DNA of 64,000 nucleotides from Paeniglutamicibacter sulfureus (GTDB lineage Bacteria > Actinomycetota > Actinomycetes > Actinomycetales > Micrococcaceae), in contig NZ_BAAAWO010000001.1 in assembly GCF_039535115.1 (NCBI RefSeq), forward strand, positions 1,302,001 through 1,366,000, in the 5' to 3' direction. Under the pieces are notes generated by a model. The model was not told where the DNA came from, searched no databases, and worked only from the letters and a program-made list of their open reading frames with translations. The position numbers were made by a program, and so were the translations under genes. This document shows, piece after piece, positions 8,827-15,822 of the stretch (position 1 is its first letter; each line of letters starts with the position of its first letter).

Positions 8827-8850
8827 CTAGACGTTGAAGCGGAATTCCAC
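8827..8850 (-). pseudogene. ychF: displaced native 3' end of ychF
   Basis: The minus strand reads GTG GAA TTC CGC TTC AAC GTC TAG, that is VEFRFNV-stop. This is the normal C-terminus of YchF. The intact-looking ychF 8 kb away reads VEFRFN in the same frame but then continues ATGSGNK. The element was therefore inserted within the last codons of ychF and this is the left-behind end. Confidence 0.85.
8834..8850. other. attL core
   Basis: The 17-mer TTGAAGCGGAATTCCAC matches the attR 17-mer TTGAATCGGAACTCCAC at 15 of 17 positions. The element begins just after it. ATGCAACA (8865-8872) lies on the element side and is the inverted partner of TGTTGCAT next to attR. Confidence 0.75.
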
Positions 8851-8881
8851 CGGATGCGTCAATCATGCAACAATAGAAGGC

Positions 8882-10252
8882 ATGAGTGCAACTCCAAATT
8901 ATCGAGCGGCCCTGTATATGCGAGTTTCCCGCGATTTTACGGGCGAAGGATTAGCCGTTGAGCGGCAGCGCGAGGACTGCCTGCGCATTGCTGAGTCTCG
9001 CGGCTGGCGGGTCGTTGGTGAATACGTAGACAACTCGATTAGTGCCTATAACGTGAGCCGAAAACGCCCCGAGTATGAGCGGCTGGTCGCTGATTTCAAC
9101 GCGGGCGCGTTCGATGCCCTGATCTGCTACGACTTGGACCGGCTAACGCGGCAGCCTCGGCAGCTGGAGGACTGGATCGACGCGGCCGAAGGTCAAGGGC
9201 TGGCCTTGGTCACTGCTAATGGTGAGGCTGATTTGCTGACTGATGCCGGCCGCATGTTTGCGCGTATCAAGGCGGCCGTGGCTCGGCAGGAGATGGACCG
9301 GAAAAGCGCTAGGCAGGCCCGGGCCGCCCGGCAGCGCTCGGAGAAGGGCCGCCCGCCCTTGGGAGTCCGTCTGATGGGCTATACGTCGCGTGGCGAACTT
9401 GTGGAGGATGAAGCGGCCGTGGTGCGGCGGATCTTTGAGCAGTTCGCCCATGGTGACTCACTGCGGGGAATTACCGCGGCGCTTGCAGCCGATAACGTGC
9501 CAACACGTCACGGCAACCCATGGCACCCCCGAACTGTCCGGGGCATCCTCACTAATCCGCGCTACGCCGGCCATGCGATTTATCGAGGTGAACGGACCGG
9601 GCAGCGCGGTAGCTGGGAGCCGTTAGTTTCTGAGGATGCTTTCGAGGCGATACAGGCGCGATTGTCGGATCCCCGCCGCCGATTGCAGCAGGGCACGGAC
9701 AGGCAGCACCTCGGATCCGGTTTGTTCTTGTGCAGCAAGTGCGGCGGCTTCATGCAGTCATTCAGCCAAGCCCGGTATCGATGCCGTGTCTGCGGCTTCT
9801 CGCGGACTATGCCGGCCATTGATGAAGTGGTGGTGGAGCTGGTTCGGAGGGTGCTGGCACGGGCAGACTTTGGGGACCGGTTGGTCAAGAATGACCCTGA
9901 AGGCGAAAGGCTGGCTGCGGAAATTTTGGAGGTCCGCGCACGTCTTGCAACGTTCGAGGCTGATTACGATAACGGACTCATTGATGGGCAGCGATTCAAA
10001 ACGGCAGCAGATAAGGCCCGGGCTGAGCTGGACCAACTGAATGGCCGGCTGGCGCGCCGTAGTTCTAGCGTATCTCTGAGCCATATTCTGCGGGCTGAGG
10101 ATCCGGTGGCAGCCTATGACGCGGCCCCTCTGATGGTCCGGCGTGGAGTTATCGCCGCACTAATGACTGTTACCGTCTGCCCGGGCGTTAGGGGCCGTAA
10201 GGGCTTTGACCCCGACTCCCTGAAGATTGAGTGGAAGGACGGCGCGGTATGA
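8882..10252 (+). CDS. int: large serine recombinase (integrase)
   Basis: This 456-residue protein has the resolvase catalytic domain (residues 5-150) with YMRVSRD carrying the nucleophilic serine, followed by ICYDLDRLTRQPRQLEDWID, the typical large-serine-integrase R/D motif region. A recombinase domain (about 170-270) contains TRHGNPWHPRTVRGILTNPR. The zinc ribbon has CSKCGGF and CRVCGF, and a coiled-coil segment follows. It catalyses attP x attB recombination with a 2-nt stagger. The start ATG 8882 (MSATPNYRAALYMRVSRD) is preferred to an in-frame start at 8834 that would lie inside attL. Its position right beside attL is normal for such integrases. Confidence 0.95.
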   Translation: MSATPNYRAALYMRVSRDFTGEGLAVERQREDCLRIAESRGWRVVGEYVDNSISAYNVSRKRPEYERLVADFNAGAFDALICYDLDRLTRQPRQLEDWIDAAEGQGLALVTANGEADLLTDAGRMFARIKAAVARQEMDRKSARQARAARQRSEKGRPPLGVRLMGYTSRGELVEDEAAVVRRIFEQFAHGDSLRGITAALAADNVPTRHGNPWHPRTVRGILTNPRYAGHAIYRGERTGQRGSWEPLVSEDAFEAIQARLSDPRRRLQQGTDRQHLGSGLFLCSKCGGFMQSFSQARYRCRVCGFSRTMPAIDEVVVELVRRVLARADFGDRLVKNDPEGERLAAEILEVRARLATFEADYDNGLIDGQRFKTAADKARAELDQLNGRLARRSSSVSLSHILRAEDPVAAYDAAPLMVRRGVIAALMTVTVCPGVRGRKGFDPDSLKIEWKDGAV

Positions 10253-10665
10253 GCTGGGACGGTGCGGAATGGGCCGGCCCCTTAGCCACTGAGATTCAGG
10301 TACTTGTGAGCGCTACTGCTCGGCCGGCCGGTGGCCGTCGCACAGTCCCGGTGCATGTGCAGTGTTCTGGTGGCCACGACACTAGAGCCCGCGTCCGTCT
10401 GGCGCTGGCAGGTGAGGGACTGAAGCTGGAGCCGCGCGGCGGGGAGATATTCACAGCTGTTGATGACGATGTAGCTGAAGAACTTTCTGAGATTGACCCG
10501 GAGACCCCGCCGCCGCTGCGCGTTCTGTGTCTGGATTGTGGTGCCGAAGGGCAGGGACTAGCGGTTCATAGGCTCTTAGAAATGACGCTGGAGGCTCTGG
10601 GCCGTTGGCTGGATCCGAATAAATCGCCCGGTCCGTTCCCGCGCTTCGTTTGGCCTAAAGCCTAA
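10249..10665 (+). CDS. hypothetical element protein overlapping integrase stop
   Basis: This 138-residue protein starts at an ATG that overlaps the integrase stop codon (ATGA), so its translation is coupled. The central part is beta-rich (VPVHVQCSGGHDTRARVRLALAG) and a second Cys pair lies at VLCLDCGAEG, giving CSGG-H and CLDC, a possible zinc-binding knuckle. No family is recognised. A regulator of the integrase, for example a directionality factor, is possible from position only. Confidence 0.65.
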   Translation: MSWDGAEWAGPLATEIQVLVSATARPAGGRRTVPVHVQCSGGHDTRARVRLALAGEGLKLEPRGGEIFTAVDDDVAEELSEIDPETPPPLRVLCLDCGAEGQGLAVHRLLEMTLEALGRWLDPNKSPGPFPRFVWPKA

Positions 10666-10754
10666 ACGCTTAGGGTTAAGGTAATCTGTTTGCAGGTCCC
10701 CGGGCACCTTAGATCCGGACAGTACAGGGCTCCAATCGGAGAAGTAGCGCGATA

Positions 10755-10804
10755 GCTCCCGGTGAAGTAGGCACATTTGTTGTGCCCTCACCCGGGAGTT
10801 TTTT
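10755..10804 (+). terminator. hairpin with T6 tract overlapping a ribosome binding site
   Basis: The outer arms CTCCCGGTGA and TCACCCGGGAG and the inner arms GGCACA and TGTGCC form a long stem ended by TTTTTT (10799-10804). It is a textbook intrinsic terminator for the integrase transcript. The 3' arm also contains GGGAG, the only ribosome-binding-like sequence for the ATG at 10806, so the same hairpin could hide that site. Confidence 0.75.
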
Positions 10805-10805
10805 C

Positions 10806-11018
10806 ATGTCCGAAGTACTGCAAGCTCGAGCGGCCCTTGGCAATGCAACGCGTCAAGGCGACCCCGAGAACATCGGCAACGCACGCCGGAACCTATCCGC
10901 GGCCAATATCGCGGCCTGTATCGAGAAGAACCTCGCGGCCGCTCCCCCGCTAACTGCTGAGCAGCTGGACAGACTGGCCGGTATGCTGCGCCCATTCGCT
11001 GGCGGCGCGTCCAAATGA
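10806..11018 (+). CDS. small helical phage-type protein
   Basis: This 70-residue all-helical protein contains ARRNLSAANIAACIEKNLA and APPLTAEQLDRLAGMLRPF, a pattern I associate with a short protein conserved in actinobacterial prophages and phiRv-like elements (a helix pair ending in PPLTxEQxDRLAxLLR). The function is unknown. The start is ATG 10806, directly behind the terminator hairpin and T tract. An in-frame GTG at 10782 would put the hairpin in the coding region and is less likely. Confidence 0.7.
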   Translation: MSEVLQARAALGNATRQGDPENIGNARRNLSAANIAACIEKNLAAAPPLTAEQLDRLAGMLRPFAGGASK

Positions 11019-11026
11019 CCCCGCGC

Positions 11027-11194
11027 ATGGAAACGGCCCCCACCGGGAAGGGCAGGGGCCGCAATCAACTAATAAATCATGTCTTGGCGACGCTTTCCAC
11101 GATACCTGAGCGGGCCCCCGAGTTCATCCCCGAGCCCCCGGTATTCGGCAGCAGCGCGCAAATAGCAGCGCTCGCCGGTGGTGGTCTGTCGTGA
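11027..11194 (+). CDS. 55-residue coupled small protein
   Basis: This short frame begins METAPTGKGRGRNQLINH, with a middle rich in PERAPEFIPEPP. It stops at TGA 11192-11194, and the next gene starts at GTG 11191, so the two overlap as GTGA. Such overlaps are used throughout this element, which supports translation. No family is recognised, and no clear ribosome binding site is visible. Confidence 0.5.
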   Translation: METAPTGKGRGRNQLINHVLATLSTIPERAPEFIPEPPVFGSSAQIAALAGGGLS

Positions 11195-11985
11195 CGTGGC
11201 TAAAGCTCGGTGAAGAGTTCACCAAAGAGGCGGCTCGAGCGCGCTTGTCTGATGCTGCGTTTCGTACCCACGTTGAAGGGTTGGCCTATGCAGTTGACCG
11301 GGAAACGGACGGCACATTGGACCGGCGCGACGTTCGGCGGTTCGCTGAGACTGCGGATCCGGGCGCGGCCGTGGCTGAGTTGCTGGCGGCCGGCCTATGG
11401 CTGCGGACCGGACCGGATGATCTGCGGATCGTTCACCATATGCAGGAGCAGCCTTCGGCGGCCTATCTGACCAACAAACGGGCCAATGATGCACGCCGGC
11501 AGCGTCGAGCTCGTGAGCGGCAGGCATTGAAGGCCCAAGGGCTCACAGATGACGCGATCGAGGCGGAGCTGGCCGCCCGTGGGCTTGGCAAGGACATGCC
11601 GCCGGCGTTGTCTGAAGCGTCACGCGGTGAGTCACTGAGTGAGTCACGGCGTGACACCGTGGCTGTGTCACGCCGTGACAATACGCGTGACCCGGAACGG
11701 AACGGAACGGAGCGGAACGGACCGGTCCGGAACAGTAATTCTTTTGATGACAACCAACCAAAAAAACACGGAAACACTTGCAGCAGCTGCGTAGGCCGGG
11801 GCACGTCCAACGGCTGCACTGCCTGCGGGACCGTTGGCAGCTCGGATCCATGGCGGGACACAATGGCCGCGGAGATGCGCTGCACCGTGTTCGGCTGCGC
11901 GTCGCCGGTGACCCCATACACGCGGCGCACCTATGGCCAGTACTGCGAGCCGCACGGGCAAGAGCTCGGAGGCCGTGATGCGTGA
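11191..11985 (+). CDS. replication-initiator-like protein with N-terminal winged helix and C-terminal Cys-rich region
   Basis: In this 264-residue protein, residues 1-95 start MTWLKLGEEFTKEAARARLSD and read AAFRTHVEGLAYAVDRETDG, a pattern shared with phage replisome-organiser N-domains (winged helix of the DnaD/phage O type). Residues about 98-135 form a basic helix, and a Ser/Arg-rich 8-residue repeat follows (SRGESLSE, SRRDTVAV, SRRDNTRD). The C-terminus has CSSCVGRGTSNGCTACG and CTVFGC...YCEPH, two probable zinc sites. The DNA coding the repeat looks like an origin (see 11,619-11,770). The replication role is inferred from N-terminal similarity and this layout, as in the lambda O gene. Confidence 0.6.
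   Translation: MTWLKLGEEFTKEAARARLSDAAFRTHVEGLAYAVDRETDGTLDRRDVRRFAETADPGAAVAELLAAGLWLRTGPDDLRIVHHMQEQPSAAYLTNKRANDARRQRRARERQALKAQGLTDDAIEAELAARGLGKDMPPALSEASRGESLSESRRDTVAVSRRDNTRDPERNGTERNGPVRNSNSFDDNQPKKHGNTCSSCVGRGTSNGCTACGTVGSSDPWRDTMAAEMRCTVFGCASPVTPYTRRTYGQYCEPHGQELGGRDA
11619..11770 (+). other. candidate replication origin: iterons, CGGAA tract and AT-rich segment inside a gene
   Basis: Three units start exactly 24 nt apart: GTCACGCGGTGAGTCAC at 11619, GTCACGGCGTGAC at 11643 and GTCACGCCGTGAC at 11667; a half site CGTGAC follows at 11686. Next comes a 5-nt CGGAA tandem array (11693-11717) running into the palindrome CGGACCGGTCCG (11718-11729), and then the most AT-rich stretch of the gene (11733-11770, with ATTCTTTTGATGA and an A7 run). 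Iterons followed by an AT-rich unwinding element inside the initiator gene is the lambda-type arrangement. Confidence 0.55.
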
Positions 11986-12157
11986 GGAACGGGACCCTAC
12001 GGACCTCGGCCTGTCGCCGGCCCCGGCTGAGCCCCCGAGTTCCCCCGGCCCAGTGCCGCATATCTGCGATAACGGCTGGCGCGGTGAAAACGAGCGCGGC
12101 GACGTGATCCCCTGCTACATCTGCAGGCCCTATCTGAAACGAGGTTACAAACGATGA
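11978..12157 (+). CDS. 59-residue Cys-containing small protein
   Basis: The start ATG 11978 has a good ribosome binding site (GGAGG, ending 5 nt upstream) and overlaps the end of the replication-type gene. The protein begins MREERDPTDLGL, is Pro-rich in the middle, and ends with HICDNGWRGENERGD and CYICRPYLKRG, a likely single zinc knuckle (C/H ... C-x2-C). Its stop overlaps the next start (ATGA). Function unknown. Confidence 0.65.
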   Translation: MREERDPTDLGLSPAPAEPPSSPGPVPHICDNGWRGENERGDVIPCYICRPYLKRGYKR

Positions 12158-12444
12158 CTGGTACAACCGGCGAGCGCCAATTCTTCGAGGCTGGCGCGTG
12201 GAAGTTCTGTAGTGGCTGCGGTGAGGATAAGCCGCTCGAGGGGTATCAGCGGCAGGGCGGAACGCGGGACGGCCGGAAAAGTCGGTGCCGGGTGTGTGTT
12301 GCTGAGGTTAGCGCGATTTGGCGGGCGCGTAATCGGGCAGATATTCGGGTCAAGGCGGCGGAGTATCGGGCGCGGCCTGAGAACAAGGTGCGGGCGCGGG
12401 CTAACTCGGCCGCTTGGCGTAAACGGCAGGAGGCAAGCAAGTGA
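12154..12444 (+). CDS. zinc-ribbon protein resembling an HNH-associated N-domain
   Basis: This 96-residue protein has FCSGCGEDKPLEGYQRQGG followed by KSRCRVCVAEVSAIW, a C-x2-C ... C-x2-C ribbon of the type found before HNH nuclease domains in phages. A long basic helix rich in Arg/Ala follows (WRARNRADIRVKAAEYRARP). No HNH motif is present, so it is probably a stand-alone DNA-binding protein. It is coupled to both neighbours by ATGA and GTGA overlaps. Confidence 0.7.
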   Translation: MTGTTGERQFFEAGAWKFCSGCGEDKPLEGYQRQGGTRDGRKSRCRVCVAEVSAIWRARNRADIRVKAAEYRARPENKVRARANSAAWRKRQEASK

Positions 12445-12701
12445 AGGATCCGGATTTTCACGGCCGTGCTAGGCAGCGCCGGCGAGCGCAGGCCGCTTTA
12501 TGGATGCAGGAGCAGGCAGACACGGGGCGCACATACGGGGTGCGGCTGAGCATCGAGGAAATGCAAGCGGTGCTGAGCCCGGACAAGGCGCTGCAGCTGG
12601 CGGCCCGGCTGGTCACAGTGGCGGAGCGGGCCAAGGCCGCACAAGAGCAGGACACCTACGCGGAGAACGCACAACGAGAACGGCAGGTAGGCAGCAAGTG
12701 A
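12441..12701 (+). CDS. small protein, first of a tandem paralogue pair
   Basis: This 86-residue protein starts at GTG 12441, overlapping the previous stop (GTGA). The core reads TYGVRLSIEEMQAVLSPDKA and LQLAARLVTVAERAKAAQEQ. The next gene encodes the same plan (GVRLRIEDKHAWLSPEKAYALANMLVDAAERAETAQ), so the two arose by duplication and then diverged. Both look like a strand followed by two helices. Function unknown. Confidence 0.6.
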   Translation: MKDPDFHGRARQRRRAQAALWMQEQADTGRTYGVRLSIEEMQAVLSPDKALQLAARLVTVAERAKAAQEQDTYAENAQRERQVGSK

Positions 12702-12931
12702 GCGAAAAACGTTATGAAGCGAAGCCGGCGAGCAGCCGGCGGGCGCGTGCCGGCGTGTGGACGCTGCACAACGGCAGCGAGGTCGTCCCCGGTGTCCGAT
12801 TACGTATCGAGGACAAACACGCTTGGCTAAGCCCGGAAAAAGCCTATGCGCTGGCGAACATGCTGGTGGACGCTGCGGAGCGCGCCGAAACTGCGCAACG
12901 AGACGGGGCGTGGCACAAGGACACGGATTAG
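12698..12931 (+). CDS. small protein, second of a tandem paralogue pair
   Basis: This 77-residue protein starts at GTG 12698 and overlaps the previous stop. Residues about 30-70 align with the upstream protein: GVRLRIED / GVRLSIEE, LSPEKAYALA / LSPDKALQLA and DAAERAETAQ / TVAERAKAAQ. An N-terminal segment with LHNGSEVVPG is unique to this copy. Function unknown. Confidence 0.6.
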   Translation: MSEKRYEAKPASSRRARAGVWTLHNGSEVVPGVRLRIEDKHAWLSPEKAYALANMLVDAAERAETAQRDGAWHKDTD

Positions 12932-13015
12932 CAGGCCCCCGGCCGGATGACTGGCCACAAAAACGGAATGAGGCCCGGAGACGGGCGCACAGCGATTAGA
13001 CAAGGAAAACAAAAG

Positions 13016-13354
13016 ATGAGCAACACAAACGAGAACGCGCTCGAGCTGCGTGTGGCAGCCGGCGACGCGGCCGGGCTAGTGCGCGCCATGCAGTCCAACG
13101 ACGGGGCCGGCGTGGCCGGGCTACTGTCTGCCATGGATCCCAAAGAGCTACAAGCGCTAACACTGGCGCTCGCCGGTATGGTGCCAATGGCTTGGCGTGC
13201 TGCATATCGGGCCGGAGTGCGGTTCGGATCCCTGAACGTCCCGGATCACGAGCTGGACGAGTTCGGGGCCTCGGAAGATTTGGCCGGCCTGTCCGCTGCG
13301 GAGCTGACCGGGTACCTGTCGGCCATGGCTAAAGAATCGCGACGTTCGAGCTAG
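13016..13354 (+). CDS. hypothetical element protein, helical
   Basis: This 112-residue acidic protein starts at ATG 13016 behind AAGGAAAACAAAAG. It is predicted mostly helical, with ALELRVAAGDAAGLVRAMQS, GLLSAMDPKELQALTLALAG and LSAAELTGYLSAMAKE. It lies two genes before the capsid gene, where head-assembly or maturation genes usually sit, but no protease or scaffold motif is visible. Function unknown. Confidence 0.6.
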   Translation: MSNTNENALELRVAAGDAAGLVRAMQSNDGAGVAGLLSAMDPKELQALTLALAGMVPMAWRAAYRAGVRFGSLNVPDHELDEFGASEDLAGLSAAELTGYLSAMAKESRRSS

Positions 13355-13652
13355 TCTTGGTCCTAGCGCGACTAGTTCAGCAGCTGGCCAAGGCCAAGAA
13401 CGAGGATCCCGGGCACGGGACAAGTTCAAGGAGCCCCCGCCGTTGGCTGAAGGCGACGCGCTAGGACTTTCCAGCCGCCGGTATTCAATCCGCGCCGCTA
13501 GGTACCGACGTTTTAGGCCCTGCTATAGGTCCGCCGCCCTGTCTTGCACCGGGGCCGCTATTCCATACCGGGCCGTATTCACATTCATTTTTTGCCGTTC
13601 CCATGGGTGAGCTATCCCCATTTGTGGACGGCGCTAATCGTTAGGAAAAACG
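13355..13652 (+). other. 298-nt gap before the capsid gene
   Basis: One frame stays open for more than 80 codons but has no start codon with a ribosome binding site, and the product shows no family pattern. The start GCTAATCGTTAGGAAAAACG just before the capsid ATG supplies a ribosome binding site (TTAGGAAAAA). In tailed phages a prohead protease gene would be expected here; this space is too short for one. It may be a remnant. Confidence 0.4.
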
Positions 13653-14930
13653 ATGCACAAGGAAAAGCTAGAGAAGCTGAAGGCAGCAGCGTTGAAGAGC
13701 GCGCAGGAGGCTAAGGGCATTGCAACCAAGGCCGGCGACGAAAAGCGGGATCTGACCGCCTCGGAGCGGTTCGCCTATGATGCGGCCATGAAGTCCGCGG
13801 AGGACGGGCTGAAGCAGTACAAGGAGCTCGAGCGTGATGCTGATATTCATGCGCAGGCCAAGGCACTGGCGGATGAAATCGGCGGTGCCCCGGGCAAGAA
13901 GGCCGCCGGCCCGGTAGGCCGCAAGGCTTGGGGCCGCGCCGGCGTAAAGTCGGTGCGTGCCGCTATGGGCCGCGCTGACGGCTCCAAGGCCCTTGTGTCT
14001 GGATCCGTGACAATGTCTAACCCTGTCTCTGATGGTGTGGCCCCGCTGGGTGCCGTGCCAACCTCGGTGCTGGACCTGCTGCGCGGTGAGCCGGCCGGGG
14101 GTCTGTCTGATGAGGACTACGGCCGCGAACTGTCAGGCTACAAGCCACGGCAGGAATCTACGGAGCAGGCCGAAAACGGAATCATGAACGGCGACGGTGG
14201 CAGCGGTAACGCGTACACCTACCTGCGCCAGACTGTTCGTGATTCCAAGGCGGCCCCGGTTGCTGACGGTGTGCTGAAGCCGACCTCGGTTTACACCATT
14301 GAGGAAATCGAGGACCGTTACCGCGTTATCGCTCACCTGTCGGAGCCTATCCCGCAGCGCTACTTCCACGATGACAAGAACCTAGGCGACTTCCTAGCCA
14401 ATGAAATGGGCTACGGTTTGCAGCGGGCCGTGGAATTGCAGGCGCTGAGCGGTGACGGTACCGGGGAAAACATGACCGGTATTCTGTCCACTTCGGGGCA
14501 CCTGTCGCAGGCGTGGACCTCTGACCTGCTGACCACGCTGCGTAAGGCTATGACCGCCTTGCAGGTTACCGGTGTGGATCCTACCGCGCTGGTACTGCAT
14601 CCTACGGACGCTGAGCGTCTGGACTTGCTGCGTGAAGGTGTGGCCACCGGTAAGTACCTACTGGGGGATCCGGCAGCGGAGGCCGTGCGCACGCTGTGGA
14701 CTATCCCGCGCGTGACCTCGGTGGCCGTGGCCGCTGGTACTGCGGTACTCGGTGACTGGGCAGCTGCGCAGGTAGTCACTCGTCAGGAGGCCGTGCTGAA
14801 CGTAGACACCGGCGGCGCACTGTTCGATAAGAACCAAGTTAAGCTGCGCGTTGAGACTCGCGCCGGCCTAGCTATCAAGCAGCCGGGCGCGTTCGTGGAG
14901 ATCGATATTGCGGAGCCTGTCGTTCCGTAG
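13653..14930 (+). CDS. HK97-fold phage major capsid protein
   Basis: This 425-residue protein has an N-terminal coiled-coil delta domain (residues 1-85: KLEKLKAAALKSAQEAKGIA, EDGLKQYKELERD) that would scaffold assembly and normally be cut off by a protease. The rest shows the HK97-fold pattern: TIEEIEDRYRVIAHLSEPIP, FLANEMGYGLQRAVELQALS, GDGTGENMTGIL, a TALVLHPTDAERLDLLR strand-helix, GTAVLGDWAAAQVVTRQ, and KNQVKLRVETRAGLAIKQPGAF at the C-terminus. It is the only certain structural gene of the element. No protease gene adjoins it, so maturation would need helper enzymes. Confidence 0.9.
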   Translation: MHKEKLEKLKAAALKSAQEAKGIATKAGDEKRDLTASERFAYDAAMKSAEDGLKQYKELERDADIHAQAKALADEIGGAPGKKAAGPVGRKAWGRAGVKSVRAAMGRADGSKALVSGSVTMSNPVSDGVAPLGAVPTSVLDLLRGEPAGGLSDEDYGRELSGYKPRQESTEQAENGIMNGDGGSGNAYTYLRQTVRDSKAAPVADGVLKPTSVYTIEEIEDRYRVIAHLSEPIPQRYFHDDKNLGDFLANEMGYGLQRAVELQALSGDGTGENMTGILSTSGHLSQAWTSDLLTTLRKAMTALQVTGVDPTALVLHPTDAERLDLLREGVATGKYLLGDPAAEAVRTLWTIPRVTSVAVAAGTAVLGDWAAAQVVTRQEAVLNVDTGGALFDKNQVKLRVETRAGLAIKQPGAFVEIDIAEPVVP

Positions 14931-14950
14931 CGCTTCGGGCATCTGACACC

Positions 14951-14984
14951 ACGGCCGGCCGCCCTTCCACGGGTTGCCGGCCGT
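14951..14984 (+). terminator. hairpin terminator after capsid gene
   Basis: The arms ACGGCCGGC (14951-14959) and GCCGGCCGT (14976-14984) are followed by TGCTTTCTCC, 21 nt after the capsid stop codon. Confidence 0.65.
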
Positions 14985-14991
14985 TGCTTTC

Positions 14992-15062
14992 TCCCCCCGG
15001 GGGTATGGGGGTCGAAATCTCTACCACCGGCCCCAGCCCGAGTTAGGTTCCGGCAAGAGATT
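14992..15062 (+). other. candidate packaging (cos/pac) region
   Basis: A G/C-box TCCCCCCGGGGGTATGGGGG is followed by the inverted pair AATCTCT (15016-15022) and AGAGATT (15056-15062). The block is non-coding in all frames of neighbouring genes and lies between the capsid gene and a small-terminase-like gene, where cos/pac sites often lie. The assignment is a hypothesis. Confidence 0.3.
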
Positions 15063-15150
15063 CTCCCCCTCCGCGACTTTTTGCCCACCTCGCGCGCGTG
15101 CGCGGGAGGGCTGATGCTGTCAAACACTCATAGACAAGGACGGTTTCACG

Positions 15151-15444
15151 ATGGACGAATTGCAGCGAGACGCGCTCGAGCGGACAATCTTGGCCGGCGT
15201 TCGTCGTGGCGTGCTGAAGCTGGAGGAAGACGCGGCCCTGCTGGCGCTCTGCCGGATGCTTGCGGACCAAATGGACAACGAGGCCGCCGACAACGACGAG
15301 GGCCCAAGTACTCGGCTATCTGCGGCGTACCTGTCCGCGCTGAAGGACCTACAACGGGCGCTGGGCCGGGAGAAAGAGAAAAGCCAGAAGGGCAGCAAGC
15401 TCGCACACCTGCGGGCCGTGCATAGCGTAAAGGATGCAGGATGA
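15151..15444 (+). CDS. possible phage small terminase-like protein
   Basis: This 97-residue helical protein begins MDELQRDALERTILAGVRRG and continues LEEDAALLALCRMLADQMD, STRLSAAYLSALKDLQRALG and a basic tail LAHLRAVHS. This three-helix plan with RLxAxYLxALKDL resembles short actinophage proteins annotated as small terminase subunits or terminase-associated factors. A satellite could use such a protein to redirect a helper's packaging motor. The assignment is tentative and rests on general pattern and position. Confidence 0.45.
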   Translation: MDELQRDALERTILAGVRRGVLKLEEDAALLALCRMLADQMDNEAADNDEGPSTRLSAAYLSALKDLQRALGREKEKSQKGSKLAHLRAVHSVKDAG

Positions 15445-15572
15445 ACGAGAACGAAAACGAGGCCGGCCCCGAGTCCACCGCGCAGACGCTGGCCCGGCTT
15501 GAAAGAAAAATTGACGAGCTGGCCCTCACCCTCGGCGGTGTGGTGGCCCTGCTGAACATGATGGACAATTAG
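15441..15572 (+). CDS. 43-residue coiled-coil small protein
   Basis: It starts at ATG 15441, overlapping the preceding stop (ATGA). The product is MNENENEAGPESTAQTL followed by ARLERKIDELALTLGGVVAL, a heptad-like amphipathic helix, and ends LLNMMDN. Translational coupling suggests it works with the upstream protein. No family is known. Confidence 0.55.
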   Translation: MNENENEAGPESTAQTLARLERKIDELALTLGGVVALLNMMDN

Positions 15573-15583
15573 ACAGACTGAAA

Positions 15584-15611
15584 GCCCCGGCGAAAAATAT
15601 CCCGCCGGGGC
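15584..15611. terminator. hairpin between the element's convergent modules
   Basis: The arms GCCCCGGCG (15584-15592) and CGCCGGGGC (15603-15611) lie between the last plus-strand gene (15572) and the first minus-strand stop (15652). Confidence 0.7.
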
Positions 15612-15651
15612 CTTCGTCATGAGTGCCCCGAGTCCATCCCGGGGCCGCTGC

Positions 15652-15822
15652 CTAGTTGCTGCGGGCCTTAGCCACGGCCGCCTGTAGTGCTTCGATGAGT
15701 TCGTCTGCTTCGTCCGGTGTGAGCATGTCCGCTGAAACGGTGATGATCGTTTCATCTTCGGTGGTCGATAGTCCCACGGTGAAAGATTCGGCGCTCGCCG
15801 TGGTCGTGGTGGTGGTGTTCAT
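15652..15822 (-). CDS. 56-residue acidic small protein
   Basis: The start ATG 15822 has GAGAGG about 8 nt upstream. The product begins MNTTTTTTASAESFTVGLST, then TEDETIITVSADMLTPDEAD and ELIEALQAAVAKARSN, a strand-helix plan with a clear amphipathic C-terminal helix. Function unknown. The same frame is open upstream as far as 16,230; the sequence in between is Gly/Pro/Thr-rich and probably not translated as one protein. Confidence 0.6.
   Translation of the reverse strand: MNTTTTTTASAESFTVGLSTTEDETIITVSADMLTPDEADELIEALQAAVAKARSN

Noticed and set aside
13355..13652. Prohead protease before the capsid gene
   Set aside because: The gap is under 300 nt, has no good start, and shows none of the expected His/Ser protease motifs.
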